From: Acanthosepion pharaonis
Lineage: Eukaryota; Mollusca; Cephalopoda; Sepiida; Sepiidae
Length of the DNA: 64,000 nucleotides
Reading direction: 5' to 3'
Assembly (NCBI GenBank): GCA_903632075.3
Contig: CAHIKZ030005440.1
Location: forward strand, 337,501-401,500
This document shows, piece after piece, positions 36,370 through 48,415 of the stretch. The first letter of the stretch is position 1; every line of letters starts with the position of its first letter. The notes under the pieces were generated by a model that did no database searches, was not told the DNA's origin, and worked only from the letters and a program-made list of their open reading frames with translations. Made by a program: the position numbers and the translations under genes.

Positions 36370-36720
36370 AGAGGTTTGCTGTCAATAAGGTCATGTGAAG
36401 AGCAATACAAATACAGAAAGACATATACCTGTGTTTTATAGATTATGCAGATGTATTCAATAGAGTATACCACAAAGATCTGTTAGAAATGCTTAGTAAA
36501 CTTGACATATTTAGGAAGGATATTCAAATAATCAACATAATCTATACTGGCATCAAACTGTTCGCATACAGATAGAAAATGAGTTCAGCAGATATACAAA
36601 AACAGAAAGGGATGTGAAATAAGGTTTTGTTTTCTCACCGGACTTATTCAACCTATAAAGTGAGGCAATTCTGAGAGAATTAGAAATCCTACCAGCGTTA
36701 ATCAAACCTAACTCTTAAAG
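36370..36720 (+). mobile_element. RTE-like LINE, reverse transcriptase core fragment
   Basis: Plus frames read FIDYADVFNRVYHKDLLEML, a match to the D-A-F-D-R-V catalytic region with substitutions, then an RQGCVFSPDLFNL-like block. It is cut by a LINE 3' fragment (36722-37165) and resumes at about 37200. Confidence 0.65.
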
Positions 36721-36721
36721 T

Positions 36722-37165
36722 AAGATTTTATTTTTTAATCATTTAACCCCAAGCAAGGCAATAAAGCCACCAGGATGCAAAAGGGTGCCTAGTTTTAGAG
36801 AATATCAGAAAAATTACTATTAAGAAGAGAGAACACTAAAAGAACAAGAATTAGAAGACAGAAGATAACGATTGACATTGTCTTCAAATTTTTGAAGATT
36901 AAAAGTTTGCTGGGAAGCAAGAATCTAGAAGAGAGTTCCATAAGCAAGAAGGAAACTGTTAGCAAAGAATGTACGATTACATCTTGCCATTTCAAGTGTA
37001 AGATGATGAGACTTTGCTGCCAATCTAGTACTGTGCTTAAATTCATAAAGTCTAGGTGTTACTGTGGAAAGTTCATCAGAACAATTACCATTTATAGAAA
37101 ATGCACATGGAAGCTATGTTATGGCAGTGGAAAAGTGACTGAAGCCGAGATGCCAGGTCAGGATG
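36722..37165 (-). mobile_element. LINE 3' end inserted in the RTE-like LINE
   Basis: Same family as 7118-7720, with matching order (CCAAGCAAGGCAATAAAGCC, GAGAGTTCCATAAGCAAGAA, GTTCATCAGAACAATTACCA, then GATGCCAGGTCAGGA). It sits between two parts of one RTE-type reading frame, so it inserted later, or this is a compound rearrangement. Confidence 0.6.
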
Positions 37166-37199
37166 TAGATAACAGATGGAAAGAAATCTATAAAAACTT

Positions 37200-38160
37200 C
37201 TACAGAAGGTAGCAAAAAAAAGCAACAAGAAAGAATTAAACACCAGCTGCAAAGATACAGAATGTATGGTTGTTAGCAAAAGTAACAGATCAATACATAG
37301 ATTACAAATTGTAGATACCAAAATAAAACAAGCACAAAGATTTAAGTATCTGGGAAGTGTTTTAAAAGATAATGAAAAGTGTGACACTGAAATCTGAAGG
37401 TACATTGAGATAGGCAAAGATGTATTCCAAAAGCTAAGCAGAGTATTAAGAAACAGAAAAATGTTATTAGAAACAAAGAAAAGAGTACTGAACTGTTATG
37501 TAATATCAGTCCTCCTATATGGCAGTGAATGCTGGACAATCCCTTCACAGATGAAGAAGAGACTTGAAGCAAGAGAAACAAAGAAAAGAGTACTGAACTG
37601 TTATGTAATATCAGTCCTCCTATATGGCAGTGAATGCTGGACAATCTCCTCACAGATGAAGAAGAGACTTGAAGCAAGAGAAACAAAGAAAAGAGTACTG
37701 AACTGTTATGTAATATCAGTCCTCCTATATGGCAGTGAATGCTGGACAATCCCTTCACAGATGAAGAAGAGACTTGAAGCAAGAGAAACAAAGAAAAGAG
37801 TACTGAACTGTTATGTAATATCAGTCCTCCTATATGGCAGTGAATGCTGGACAATCTCCTCACAGATGAAGAAGAGACTTGAAGCAAGAGAAACAAAGAA
37901 AAGAGTACTGAACTGTTATGTAATATCAGTCCTCCTATATGGCAGTGAATGCTGGACAATCTCCTCACAGATGAAGAAGAGACCTGAAGCAAGAAAAACA
38001 AAGAAAAGAGTATTGAACTGTTATGTAATATCAGTCCTCCTATATGGCAGTGAATGCTGGACAATCCCTTCACAGATGAAGAAGAGACTTGAAGCAAGAG
38101 AAACAAAGAAAAGAGTACTGAAATGTTATGTAATATCAGTCCTCCTTATCACAAAACTCA
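37200..38160 (+). mobile_element. RTE-like LINE C-terminus with 105-bp in-frame tandem repeat
   Basis: After AQRFKYLGSVLKDNEKCDTE the frame at 37461-38168 is a tandem array. Its 35-residue unit contains ETKKRVLNCYVISVLLYGSE and then CWTIPSQMKKRLEAR, the LLYGSECWT motif of RTE reverse transcriptase thumbs. Unit starts are at 37471, 37576, 37681, 37786, 37891, 37996 and 38101 (six whole, one partial). Units differ at one informative site (CCCTTCACAG or TCTCCTCACAG), in the order P, S, P, S, S, P. Frame is kept because 105 is a multiple of three. Confidence 0.85.
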
Positions 38161-38179
38161 GTTCTTGAAGGATTGATTT

Positions 38180-38475
38180 ATTTTCTGCAGTTTATCAACT
38201 CTTTGAAGGTTATTTAAGGCCAGAAAATATTTTTAGATTGTAAAATTTGGGGGGGGGGTAATGGTTTAGTGATAAGTCTTACTAATTAACCCATAGCTGG
38301 GGGAGAAGAGGTAGATTCATACATCTCCCAAGGTTATTTTGCACATAAGTAACTTGGCTCTATGATTAACAATTCCAAGCCATTAACCATTATACCAGCC
38401 ATACATCCAAGTTTACAGCACCTGATATTCTCAATTGGTCACCTATCCAAGTACTAACCAGAGAAGATACTTCAT
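38180..38475 (-). repeat. Composite 5S-tRNA SINE copy
   Basis: Tail at 38205-38245, tRNA-like part about 38345-38400, 5S-derived head 38405-38460 (TTTACAGCACCTGATATTCT then GGTCACCTATCCAAGTACTA). The head is cut before the AAGTTAAGC end. Confidence 0.7.
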
Positions 38476-38479
38476 CATG

Positions 38480-41400
38480 CCTCTTTGACAAAGATGAATC
38501 GGCCATCAAGCAGTTGAATCTAATTAATCATTTGCTTTGTACTGCATTGGATGCAAATTCCACTCAAGCAGCTTCCCCGATCACTACAATTATCGGGATT
38601 TCCAATCTGATTTATGGGAAAGGGAAGGTAGAAAAATTATAATGGCAACTATTAGCATTTGAAGTGAAACTTAGTGCAGAAAGAAAGAAAAGATAATGAA
38701 GCCTTACTTTTAACTGGCGTAATCTCAGTGGGAATCGTTTTTGTCAGTTTGGGAAAAAAAAAAAAAAAAAAAAAAAATGTTGCCTACAACCAGTTCTTGT
38801 AAAAGTGACGATAGAAAAAGAGTTAGGACACTTATTAACAGTTTTGGTAATACGTCCAGCCAGCTTCAAAAGAGAGAGCAAGGTCGTGATGAAGGAAGGA
38901 AGGAAAAAAAAAAGACTTTGGCTAACTTTTAACATTTTATATATCTCTTTGAACACGCATGCAAATCCTGACTCCCACAATCAAATGAGGTTGACTGGAA
39001 CTCATTTCTGTAAATTTTCTGTGAAGACGAAATAATATCTTTCATTATATTTTTGTCACAAGATTAGTTGAATTCGCTCATTTCTCACCTTCTAGAAGAG
39101 TTTCGCTAAGGTAAGTTTCTACACCATATTAACCTGTTCAAGTCTAGGGTCAGCCATTATCTTCTCCACATATCACCACACAGTGCTTCTTACTCTGTAA
39201 CCTTGTGTGACTCTTAGTCTTGAACAGGATAAATATATAAAAAAAAACAAAACAAAAAAACTCTTGTGTGAGACACTGGGTTGTAAAATGGATGCAGGTA
39301 CCTAACGACACACCAGTATGGGTCATGGGTAGTAAATACTACCTATGAAATCTTTGCCTCATAAAACGATGTTAAAGTCACTTGAACCCAAATTAATTGA
39401 GATATAGTGTTGGGACTCTGGGGCAACAAGGGAATGAGACTTGAGAGAAAAAAAAAAAAAAAAAAAAAAAAAAACAACACAACACACACTTGCAAATCTA
39501 AACACACACACACTTAGACAAGTTCCAAATAAATAACAATTTACATTTTACAAGGTGATAATGAAGAGGAATCCGGGTGTGTCCGAGAAGAGGGTAAAGA
39601 GGCATAAACACCGGGCTAAAAGGTGTAGTGTACAGTAAGTGGATCACATTGTAATTAGCTGAAGGATAGTGTGGAATGTTTAACCCAGAACACTCAATTT
39701 GTATCAGTAACTGAGAACTTGGTAGGCAAAAGTCACTTGACACTAGGGTCGAGACAGACGGTCTTTGACGGACTGTTGTTAGACGATAAAAAAAAAAAAA
39801 CTAAGAAAAGCTTTGTTAAATCAAATGTTTAAGAAAAAAAAAAAATGTATATTTAGAATAGTAATTAGCACTTGAGTTCATAATTAAAGTGAATTATTTT
39901 TGACAGACATTTTTCAAGTGTCAGGTGATATTTCACAAAATACACGAAGTCTACGTACACACAAGGACAAGGAATATTACTTCAATGATGAAAACGATTT
40001 TTATTCTTTACTTCATGCATATCATATTTTTTTAAGACATTCCATATTCTTCGAGTTTATGAAGAATTATATGGTTTTAAGGGGAATTTAGCATTTATTT
40101 TTCCTGTCTTCGGTAAAGATTGTCACGTGGCTAAACTCTTTGAATAAAGGACAAAGTTCTTCAGCATCGTGACTGTTAGTGTTCTTGTTTCAATTCAAAT
40201 GAGAATTTGTGGGGGGGGGGTCTTTCTCCTTTTTTGTAGAACAGGACAGGGAAGTATTATAAAGTAAAAATGACGAACGTTTGGTAATTAAATTCTATAT
40301 CAAATAGAAATCTAGAACAAAAATAAAATTTCCAAAAGGGAATTGTTTAAATTTTAAAATTATTTCGCCACATTTGAAAGATCGGCTTTGAAATAAAAAA
40401 CAAAAGATGATCTCAACTCAAATAATTGTCAAGCATTTTATTTTTAAAATGAGAAAAAAAAAAAAAAAAAAAAAAATTGACAAAAAGTTTGTCATTTGTT
40501 ATTCATTTGTAAATATTTCAACAACTAAAAAACTAATCAATATGATAATTATCATTTTTTTTTTATCTCCAGTAAATGATAATTTTAAAATCATTTATTA
40601 TTTGTATAGTCTCAGTAATATTGTTTGAAAAAAAAAAAAAAATGCCAAAAAGCAATTTAAAAAAATGGTTGTCCAAAAATCATGAATAAAGAAAGCTGAA
40701 TAATAAATCAAATAATTTAATTTTTAAGAGGGAAGTTGTCATCTCTATCGATTATTTGACAATTTTTTTAAAAATATTAAAAAGTTAATTTACAATTGTT
40801 TATTGATTCGAATTGAAAATTCAGTTCATTTTTCTCAAATTCTTAAAAAAAGACAAAGAAAAATAATTTTAATTTAAACTTAAAAAGTGTATTTAAATAA
40901 AATTAAGTTATTTTTTAATTTATTGAAGTTTCATTTCTCTATTGTTTGGAAAAAATTTTTTTCTTTTTAGAGTATTTTTTTTTATACATTTTATTTTTAA
41001 ATGTACTTTGTCAAAATAGGAAATATTTTTATTTTTTGGGGGAATTTTGTTTTTCAGTTATTTCAAACTAACTAACATGTCACTAAATCACTTAACTTGA
41101 AATTAATCATACTTTTTAGTTTTAAAAACCGCAGAAAAAAAAAAAACATTGCCTTTTTTTTTTAATTATTTTTTACGCATTTATTTAAAAAGAAAAAAGA
41201 GAAAAGGTAATTTGAATTCAAGTTTTTTTTTTAACAAAAATCTTGATTTCTTTTTAAATGAGATAAAAAACAGAGACAATTAAAATCAAAAGCTGTATTA
41301 GATTTTTTTTGACGAAATTAAAAAAGGAAAAGAAAAAATAATTAAATATTTAATAAACATTGTAAAATTGAAATAAAAAAAAACTTACCACCTTCTTTAA

Positions 41401-42200
41401 GCAACTTTACAAACTTGAGAGAAATTAAACTAAAGCTTTTTAGAATCGAGTGATAATGAAATTTCTTTTAAAGTGAATTTTAATTTAAAAACCTTTTTAA
41501 CAACTGTAAAGACGAAATAAATAGTTTTGCTTGTTTCTAATCAGAAATCTTCTTAAATTATTCACTTCTTCCTTGTCTACAAATGCAGACCAAAACCGAC
41601 ATTAATAATTCTTCAGTTTTCCCATTAATTAAAGAAAACTGCTAGCTATTAAATTTGACATTACCAATAAAGATTTAACACATCAAAATTGACTATGTTA
41701 GTATTAATTAAAAAGAAGGAAAACATTTTAAATTTAATAGGCATTGTATTTTATATAATTTATTTAAAGTCGCAGCTAACATCGACATTAAGTTTTTTGT
41801 TGTTGATGGTGGGAATTTTTGGATATAATAGTTGTAAATAAGAAAGACAAGTAAACCAAGAATTCATTCACAATAATAATGGTCTTAATTTAGGTTTATC
41901 ATATAGCCTTCTAAATGTATATTTATACAAGTAGATAAATATTTCTTTTTACTTAGAGAATCGGATTTCACTCCAACCTTCAAAAACTCAACACAACATC
42001 AATTGTAAATTCAACATCTACGTTAACATTATTTCAAACAAGGAATTTCTAACTGAATCTGCAAGCATAACAATAAGGCAGAATTCCTTGGATGATATGA
42101 AACATAACAAGCGGTAGGTAATAAAATATATTTATTTTATCCGTATAAAAGAAGGTCCCCTCATCTCCACCAAAATAAAATAAATCAAGATTTCTTCTTC
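38480..42200. other. Intron 1 distal part, AT-rich, no gene recognised
   Basis: Long A runs at 38754-38777, 39449-39473 and 40455-40477; G runs near 40211. From about 40.2 to 42.0 kb it is extremely A/T-rich and without any repeat family seen elsewhere in the window. Host transcription would cross it on the minus strand. Confidence 0.5.
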
Positions 42201-42341
42201 GGAATAACACACACAATCATCATATTACCGTCTGTCGCCTTCGGTTGCTTCCGGTACCCGACAAAAACGTAAAGTGTGACAGATTTAAATTTTCATCTAC
42301 AAACACTGACAGATCTCTAGAATGATAGCTAAATGCCTTAC

Positions 42342-42455
42342 CTTTCTCTCGGGATTATCCGTTTGCAAGAACTGTACTGTAATCAATCCAAAACACAGCC
42401 ACAATTTCAATTATTGCCACTCGAACCCCAACAGTTCAACTAACCTCCATCTTAG
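42342..42455 (-). other. Putative 5' UTR exon 1 of the C39-like gene
   Basis: On the minus strand a good donor (GAGAAAG then GTAAGG) lies at 42342/42341. It sits downstream of a less AT-rich stretch containing AAGATGGAGG (42449-42458), a YY1-like initiator motif. Exon 2 opens with an acceptor before its ATG, so a non-coding upstream exon is required, and this is the best donor near the only promoter-like segment. The 5' boundary is a guess. Splicing to 17818 would create a ~24.5 kb intron. Confidence 0.45.
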
Positions 42456-42560
42456 ATCATTCCCAGAATTCCCCGGTAACTGATTATTGACCAATCAGAG
42501 CCGACCTTATTTGTTACCATCTGACCAATCGTATCGCTGCTTAGAAAGCCTTTCATGGCG
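42440..42560. promoter_or_regulatory. Putative bidirectional promoter
   Basis: Between the inferred minus-strand exon 1 and a possible plus-strand exon lies about 120 bp with two CCAAT boxes (ACCAATCAG near 42489, ACCAATCG near 42523) and a YY1-like AAGATGGAGG on the minus strand. No TATA box is evident. This is the least AT-rich non-repeat segment of the right half of the window. The divergent layout is inference from the motifs and donors on each side. Confidence 0.4.
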
Positions 42561-42607
42561 ACTCTGATGTCTCCGTTCCTTTTGTCTCTCGTCTACTCTG
42601 AAATATG
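42558..42607 (+). CDS. Possible first exon of a divergent gene
   Basis: An ATG near 42555 opens a short frame reading MATLMSPFLLSLVYSEI. It runs directly into a strong donor (AT then GTAAGT near 42607). The preceding pyrimidine-rich stretch (CCGTTCCTTTTGTCTCTCG) could instead be a TOP-like 5' UTR, with the start codon split across the splice. No further plus-strand host exons are recognisable to the right edge, so the rest of this gene, if real, is beyond or hidden in a very long intron. Product unknown. Confidence 0.25.
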
Positions 42608-42609
42608 TA

Positions 42610-45540
42610 AGTTTTTTTCACCTATTTTTACGAATTTTATATTTAATTAACTCACCCACCCGGTTTATTTATGAACCCTGTTTGTTATTACGTGTCAATT
42701 TGGTAGCCTGATTGCCCTATCGCACTGTATACAATTGGTTTTTCTTCTGTTTACTATTGAGAATGTGTTGGGCGACGATGAAGAAGACGAAAGAAGAAAG
42801 ATACGCACCTTACTTAAAATTAGGACTTTTTCCACTTCTTTTTCTCTTTATTTTAATCTGAAATTGTTATTGGTTTCAAAACATTTCTTTATTTAAACTC
42901 TGTGTATAAAACTTACCCTTAATTATCCTAACAAATACTGATTTCTAATCTCTTTCAGTTTGCATCCCCAAACCAAATCGACTGAAAAATATCTTTTGGT
43001 CTTCAAGTTTTGTGTTTTTAAAATGGCCAAAAAGTGGGGGACCACTACTTAAAATGCCATTTTATACGACAGGAACTCAAGAAATAACATTTATTCACCA
43101 GGTCATAAAAATAGATTAAAGAAAGTTTTTTTCCAAGTAGATTAATTTAAAAACTTGTTATGTTAAAGTAATTAATTAGAACTTCTTAATAAAAGATTCA
43201 AATTTTGTTCTACACATTTCTTATTTAATATTTTTAAATGAATTAAAAATTAAACTAACTAAAAAAACTCCGTCGTTGATTATTGTGAGGAATTATTTGT
43301 GAATAATTCTCAAGTAAATGTTAAATACGTTGTCTTTTCAAATTTATGACCATTAACATTTCTAAATAAATAAATTTCCACCCAGCAACTTTAAATTGTT
43401 AAAAGAAAAATTGTGTGTGTGTGGGGGGGGGGGACAACGGTCTGAACGTTAATCTTCTCACCCCGCCTTTAAAAAGAAACTTTATTTTTTTTATTTGTTA
43501 TCAGACTAAAAGACTTTCTTTACATTTATTTATTTTAATTTATTAAAACAAATAATTTCAAACGATATTGGCTGAGATTTAAATCCAACCTAATGGCTCC
43601 AACCTTCGATAGCTTTTTCGTACTTGTAAAATCCACGACACCTGAAATGAAAACAATACGATAACAACCGTAAAGATTAAGTCATCCACATCCCAATGTT
43701 TGTTTAAAATTAATTTAGATTATATTCGACATCAGCAATTCTGAAATAGTGTTTCCAATGATTGAAAATTTCTGTTAATGAAAAAAAAATGTAATAGATT
43801 AGATTCTATTACATTTTATCATTAGAATAATTAATTTACATGTAATTTGTCTTTAATTTATTTTCTACTGAGCAAATCAGTTTGTTTAAAAATAATATGG
43901 CTTCATGAATGTCATTGTCCATAATTGACATTTTTACAATTTCGTGTGTTTCTTAATAAATCTCTAGCATCTTGAAAGAAACTTTACTTTCAATTAGTGA
44001 GAACTGAACCCCACAAGAGAGTTTATAGTTAAGCTTCTTAGCTTTATAGAACAGTAACACCAAATAAAGGTAGTGCTAAAGAGCCTTTCTACTTATAAAA
44101 TCTTGCCATTTGATTTGGGTATAAACACGAATGCCCTTGACCTTTTGGGACCCATACGCTAAATGAAATTATGCCCCCGACCCCCAAAAGGGTCACCCTC
44201 TAACTCGTCTGCACCAATATGGAATATTTTTATTTTTTTAACTCCCATATTTTATAGACATTTGCACAACTTGATTATGTAAAATATTTTTGGAATGACC
44301 AGATTTGGTATATTCTAAGAAAATACATGCCATTACTTAAGAGGTGATTTGTTTTACCAATGGGATCACCTCTTAGTCACTAAGTGTAATGATGGTATGT
44401 ATTTTCATAGAATTTCTTCGGTCTGGTCCTTTTACCAAAATGATCAGCACACTTCTGATTGATGATGCTCTATATATTGAAGTAAACTTGTTGCAAATTC
44501 TAATTTATTTAAAGAATTTGCAATAGGTTTACTTCACAATAGCTAACTTTTATCTGTCAATAAAAATATTTTTAAAGAAATACCACTATTTTATTACTTA
44601 TTGCAGACCACATTAGCACATGTCAACACAACCATAGTAAAAAAAAAAAAACAACCTAAAAACCAATTTTTTTTATCACCAGCATTATAACAATAAAACA
44701 AAATAAATATGAGTTTTTCATATTGATATTGTGAAACTATTTACAAGTTATAGCATCTAGAAATGTAAAAATCACTGCCTTATAAAAATTTCTAAGATTT
44801 AAACATTCTGAACTAAAATCAAACATGTTATCTACTCAAAACACAAAAAAAACATTCTTTTCTTTGTTTTACTTCCTGCAGTCAAATATAAGTTTGTCAT
44901 ATTGATATTATTTCAGTTTATGAAACTATTTAGAATTTATAACATTTAGAAAATTAAAATCATTGATTTATGAAAGATTGAGGGGTTCTATAGGCTGCAG
45001 GCTATACTGGGCTAAAGAATAACCCAGCCCTAGGCCTGAGGCTGCAGCTTATACTACCCTAAAGGGCAGTTTGGCCCTGTGACTGCATTTAGGAACTATT
45101 CAATTATTTTGGCTATAATTCAGGTTTGTAGATGTGCTTGACTGAATTTTTTATATATCTCAAATTCCATTTCTTATCTTAAAAATAAGAAACTAAAAAA
45201 AAAAAGAATATTGTAATTCTTTCTATTCATTCGAAAGAAACATTCATAGCAAAACAGTTTTCTGTCTCTGACCTCATTCACTTGAGCTGTGAAAAAAAAA
45301 AAAATTTGCAATTTGGATTGTTTTTTATATACAAAGGTGAGTTAAACCATCAGCAAGGTTTTCACCAATTCATGTCTGACATCTGTTTACTTGTAAAATT
45401 TACAATATTTAAAGGCTAAAAGATATCTATCTGTAAATTTACCAATATCTCCTTTTTCATCTACAGTGTTTAACCAAGTTTATTTTGCACTCAGTACTTT
45501 TATAGCAAAGCTGGACATTTGTTAAAATTAAGAATATTAC
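42610..45540. other. AT-rich DNA right of the promoter, with hairpins
   Basis: No gene recognised. Contains a GT/G run near 43411-43433, a short hairpin at 43792-43830, a long hairpin at 44291-44430, a second at 44477-44539, and a less AT-rich block at 44995-45090 with a two-fold repeat of GGCTGCAGG / GGCTGCAGC with TATACT. Confidence 0.5.
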
Positions 45541-45544
45541 TATT

Positions 45545-46387
45545 TTTTAATTTTTTTTTTGTTTTTAATCATTTCACCCTCAGCTAGGCAATAAAGCCAC
45601 TAAGATGCAAGGGATTATTGTCTGTTAGAGAATATGATGATGTGGTGAACATCCCCGTAGAAGCAAGCGAGCCAGAGTGGCTTGCATCTGGTGTATAGGA
45701 AAATAAGGGTCTTACCTTAACGTGCGGCACATGACATCAGCAAGTTTGCTCTGCGAAAATGGCATTACTCTCCCGTCCAGCCATTCTAGTAGTATGTGCA
45801 GTGATAAAGGTTTTTTGTTCAGTTTGGCATGCTTCCACCAATAGAAAGTTGTGTGCTGATTGGTCGAACTGGAGGAGGCAATTTGCCTGTGTAACTGAGA
45901 ATAAAAGCGAAGAACGCTAATTGGTTGGTGAACCTCTGTGTTGGCCTGATAAAAGAGGGCTGGAGCAGTGAAAACAGGGAGAAATGATGGCTATACGTAG
46001 TGATGTGTTAAGAAAGCAAGTATGGTGAATTGAACCAGCGATATTTTGATTTGTACAAGTGACATTGCAGCAATACAGACTTAATTAAACTACAGATGAG
46101 AAAAAACATTTAAGGAGAGAGAACAATAAAAGAACAGGAATTAAGATGGAAGATAATGATTGATACTGCATTTAAAGTTTTGAAGATCAAACTTGACTGG
46201 GAATCAAGAAGCTGGAAGAGAGTTCCACAAGTAAGAAATGTGATAGAAGAAACTGTTAGCATAGACCCTGCAGTTACATCTAGCCATTTCAATTGTATAA
46301 TGAGACCTAACTGCCAATCTAGTATTGTTTAAATTCATAAAGTCTAGGTACCAAGGAGGAAAGTACATCAGAAGAATTATCATGAAA

Positions 46388-46390
<3 letters not shown>
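45545..46390 (-). mobile_element. LINE 3' end interrupted by a solo LTR
   Basis: Family member as at 7118-7720. It runs 45560-45637 and resumes at 46095-46390. The normal sequence GAGAATATGA followed by A-rich DNA is split by the LTR. It ends against an (ATCT)n tract. Confidence 0.65.
45638..46094. mobile_element. Solo LTR nested in the LINE fragment
   Basis: 457 bp from TGATGTGGTG to TTAAACTACA, with TG...CA ends and near-identical flanks (TATGA left, GATGA right). It is much less AT-rich than the surroundings. It contains CCAAT-type motifs (ACCAATAG, GATTGGTC, TAATTGGTTG) and a TATA-like TGATAAAAGAGGG at about 45947, as in a promoter-bearing LTR. No internal region or second LTR is present. 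Confidence 0.65.

Positions 46391-46442
<52 letters not shown>
46388..46442. repeat. (ATCT)n tetranucleotide microsatellite
   Basis: About 13 units of ATCT, ending CTAGATAG. Confidence 0.95.
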
Positions 46443-46443
<1 letters not shown>

Positions 46444-46981
46444 GATAGTTCATCCATCACATCTTCTAAAATAGCCATACATTGACCAGTTAAAACCAGA
46501 TTTTGTGGAGAAGTTTAAACAGGTAAGGGGGGTACAAAATACAATTGATTTTACTAGAGTGGGTAGTTTTGGAAAAATTAAAGATTTATTATTTAACATA
46601 CAAAATACACTATTTTAAAAACAATTTGATTATTAAAATAACTTATATACTTATTTTATTTAAAACTTTCTTTTTTATTTTAAATAACTTATATACTTAT
46701 ATTATTATTTTATTTAATAAAAATGCAATATTGTTTTTTTTTTTTGCATATCATTTAAGTTTTTATATACAAGAATTCATTTCCCAGTTTGCACTACATT
46801 TGCGAGAACTATAGAAAAAAAATCACAAGTCCAGATGTTGCAAAAAGTTGGAATTTGGCTCCAGAAAGAAATATTTATACATGACCTGTTGTATGTTGCA
46901 TGCTTAAGAGTAAAAAAAAAAATCCTAAGAATTTATTTTTCACTGTTAAAAAGGAAAAAACGAAATTTTCTTAAAAAATGT

Positions 46982-47060
46982 TGTTTACTATGTGCCCTAT
47001 TAAATTATGTTTACTATGTGCCCTATTAAATTATGTTTACTATGAGCCCTATTAAATTAA
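46982..47060. repeat. Three tandem 26-bp units
   Basis: TGTTTACTATGTGCCCTATT followed by AAATTA, repeated three times. The last unit differs at one base (GAGCCC). Confidence 0.9.
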
Positions 47061-47599
47061 AGAAATTATTAAACTGCAAAGTAAGGTTTTTGTCAAAGTA
47101 TTTTTCCAAACAAATCATCTTATTCAAATTTCATCAATTAGTTTGCGAAATTGAATGAAATGTAGTTTGTAAATCTTGATAAAAAATGTTAGCGATTACT
47201 TCAACAATAATAAATACTAGGATTCCAACAGGCATTAATGTGCTGCCAAAAAAATTCTAGTTTATAGAAAAGGAACAGGGAAGCTATGTTCTAGCATTAC
47301 CCCTTTGAGCCCTTCATTCCTGAAGAATTTTAACCCTTCTTCCTAAGCTCCTGAGTCAAAATTCAGAAATAATTGCTATGTAATATTTCATGGTAGATAT
47401 AAAAATAGTTACAGTTGTTTACCCACCGTTCAACTGGTGGCTGCGCATTAAGTCATTTTTTCTCTACTACTGTTCAATTGGTGTCTGGGTATTACATAAT
47501 TTTTCTCTACTACCGGTAAAGCGATGGTCACGGCTCAAAGGGTTATATGTTACTGAAATATTACCTGGTATTTACTTTTAGATAAAATATTTTCAGTGA

Positions 47600-47750
47600 T
47601 GATTAATTTTCAATTAGTATTTCTTTTTATTTTAATGAGTTTATTTCTGATTTATTCTGTTTAAAACAGAATAAATCTAAAATAAACTACACTCATAAAA
47701 ACAATTGAAATTAAAATGAAAGAAATAGTCATAAAATCAATAATCATGGT
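47600..47750. repeat. Palindrome
   Basis: The core 47638-47687 is a near-perfect inverted repeat without spacer (GATTTATTCTGTTT meets AAAACAGAATAAATC). Weaker mirrored sequence extends to both sides (GATTAATTTTCAATTAG against CAATTGAAATT, ATTTCTTTTTATTTTAAT against ATTAAAATGAAAGAAAT). Probably a small foldback element. Confidence 0.75.
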
Positions 47751-47879
47751 CAATGCTTCATCTAATAACAGTAAAATTCAAGATAATGATGCTATTGTTT
47801 GTGTTGTGTTGGTAACCATATGTCTTAGAAAATAATGGTAGTGCCCTGGTTGGTTAGACTCATTCTTGCTGGGAGTAAT

Positions 47880-48185
47880 ATCTAGAATGACTTGCCAATC
47901 CAATTTTTGAATGACAACCTCCTCCCACAGATAATGCATGAAAAACCTGTGTGTTGAGTGTAGACTTGATTTTCTTTCTTGTGCAGTCTTCTGTCCACCA
48001 TCTTATGGTTACACTTATCCTTGTTTTTCTTGATGTGTTTTACCAGCTGCTTGCAAGTTGCTCTCAATTATCTGTATCAAGCTAATGTGTCTCTCAAGAA
48101 TTGCAGACACCCTTAAAATGGCACGCAGAGTGGCCTACTGGGCCTTGTCTTGTGGCCAGTTCTCTACATAATATCCTTTGAGGGC
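47880..48185 (-). mobile_element. Possible RTE-like LINE C-terminal zinc-finger relic
   Basis: On the minus strand a frame reads HTGFSCIICGRRLSFKNWIG, like the CxxCGRxxxSRIGL...H knuckle that ends many RTE/BovB-type proteins. The rest is too decayed to be sure. Confidence 0.35.
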
Positions 48186-48194
48186 ACTTCAATG

Positions 48195-48415
48195 CAGTGT
48201 AATCGTTAGCAAGCTTGTCTCACAAGATCAATTATGACTGAATAGTAAGTTTGATCCTCACTAGGTGCAACATCTAAGTTATGCTTAGAAAATCATTGGG
48301 TTCTTTGATGTGGTGTAATAGTTAGCAAGCTTGTCTTGTTAAATCAGTTGTGACTGAATAGTGAGTTCAATCTTCGCTGGGTGCCCCATACTTTCAGCCT
48401 TGTGCCATATCTAAG
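48195..48415 (+). repeat. tRNA-derived SINE, tandem dimer
   Basis: Two tRNA-like units. Unit 1 (about 48195-48285): CAGTGTAATCGTTAGCAAGC and GTTTGATCCTCACTAGG. Unit 2 (about 48318-48410): GTGGTGTAATAGTTAGCAAG and GAGTTCAATCTTCGCTGGG. A-box and B-box spacing suits a tRNA head. CTAAG..ATGCTTAGAAAATC follows each unit. Confidence 0.65.

Noticed and set aside
37461..38168. CRISPR-like regular repeats
   Set aside because: Units are contiguous without spacers and encode a reverse transcriptase motif in a eukaryotic genome.
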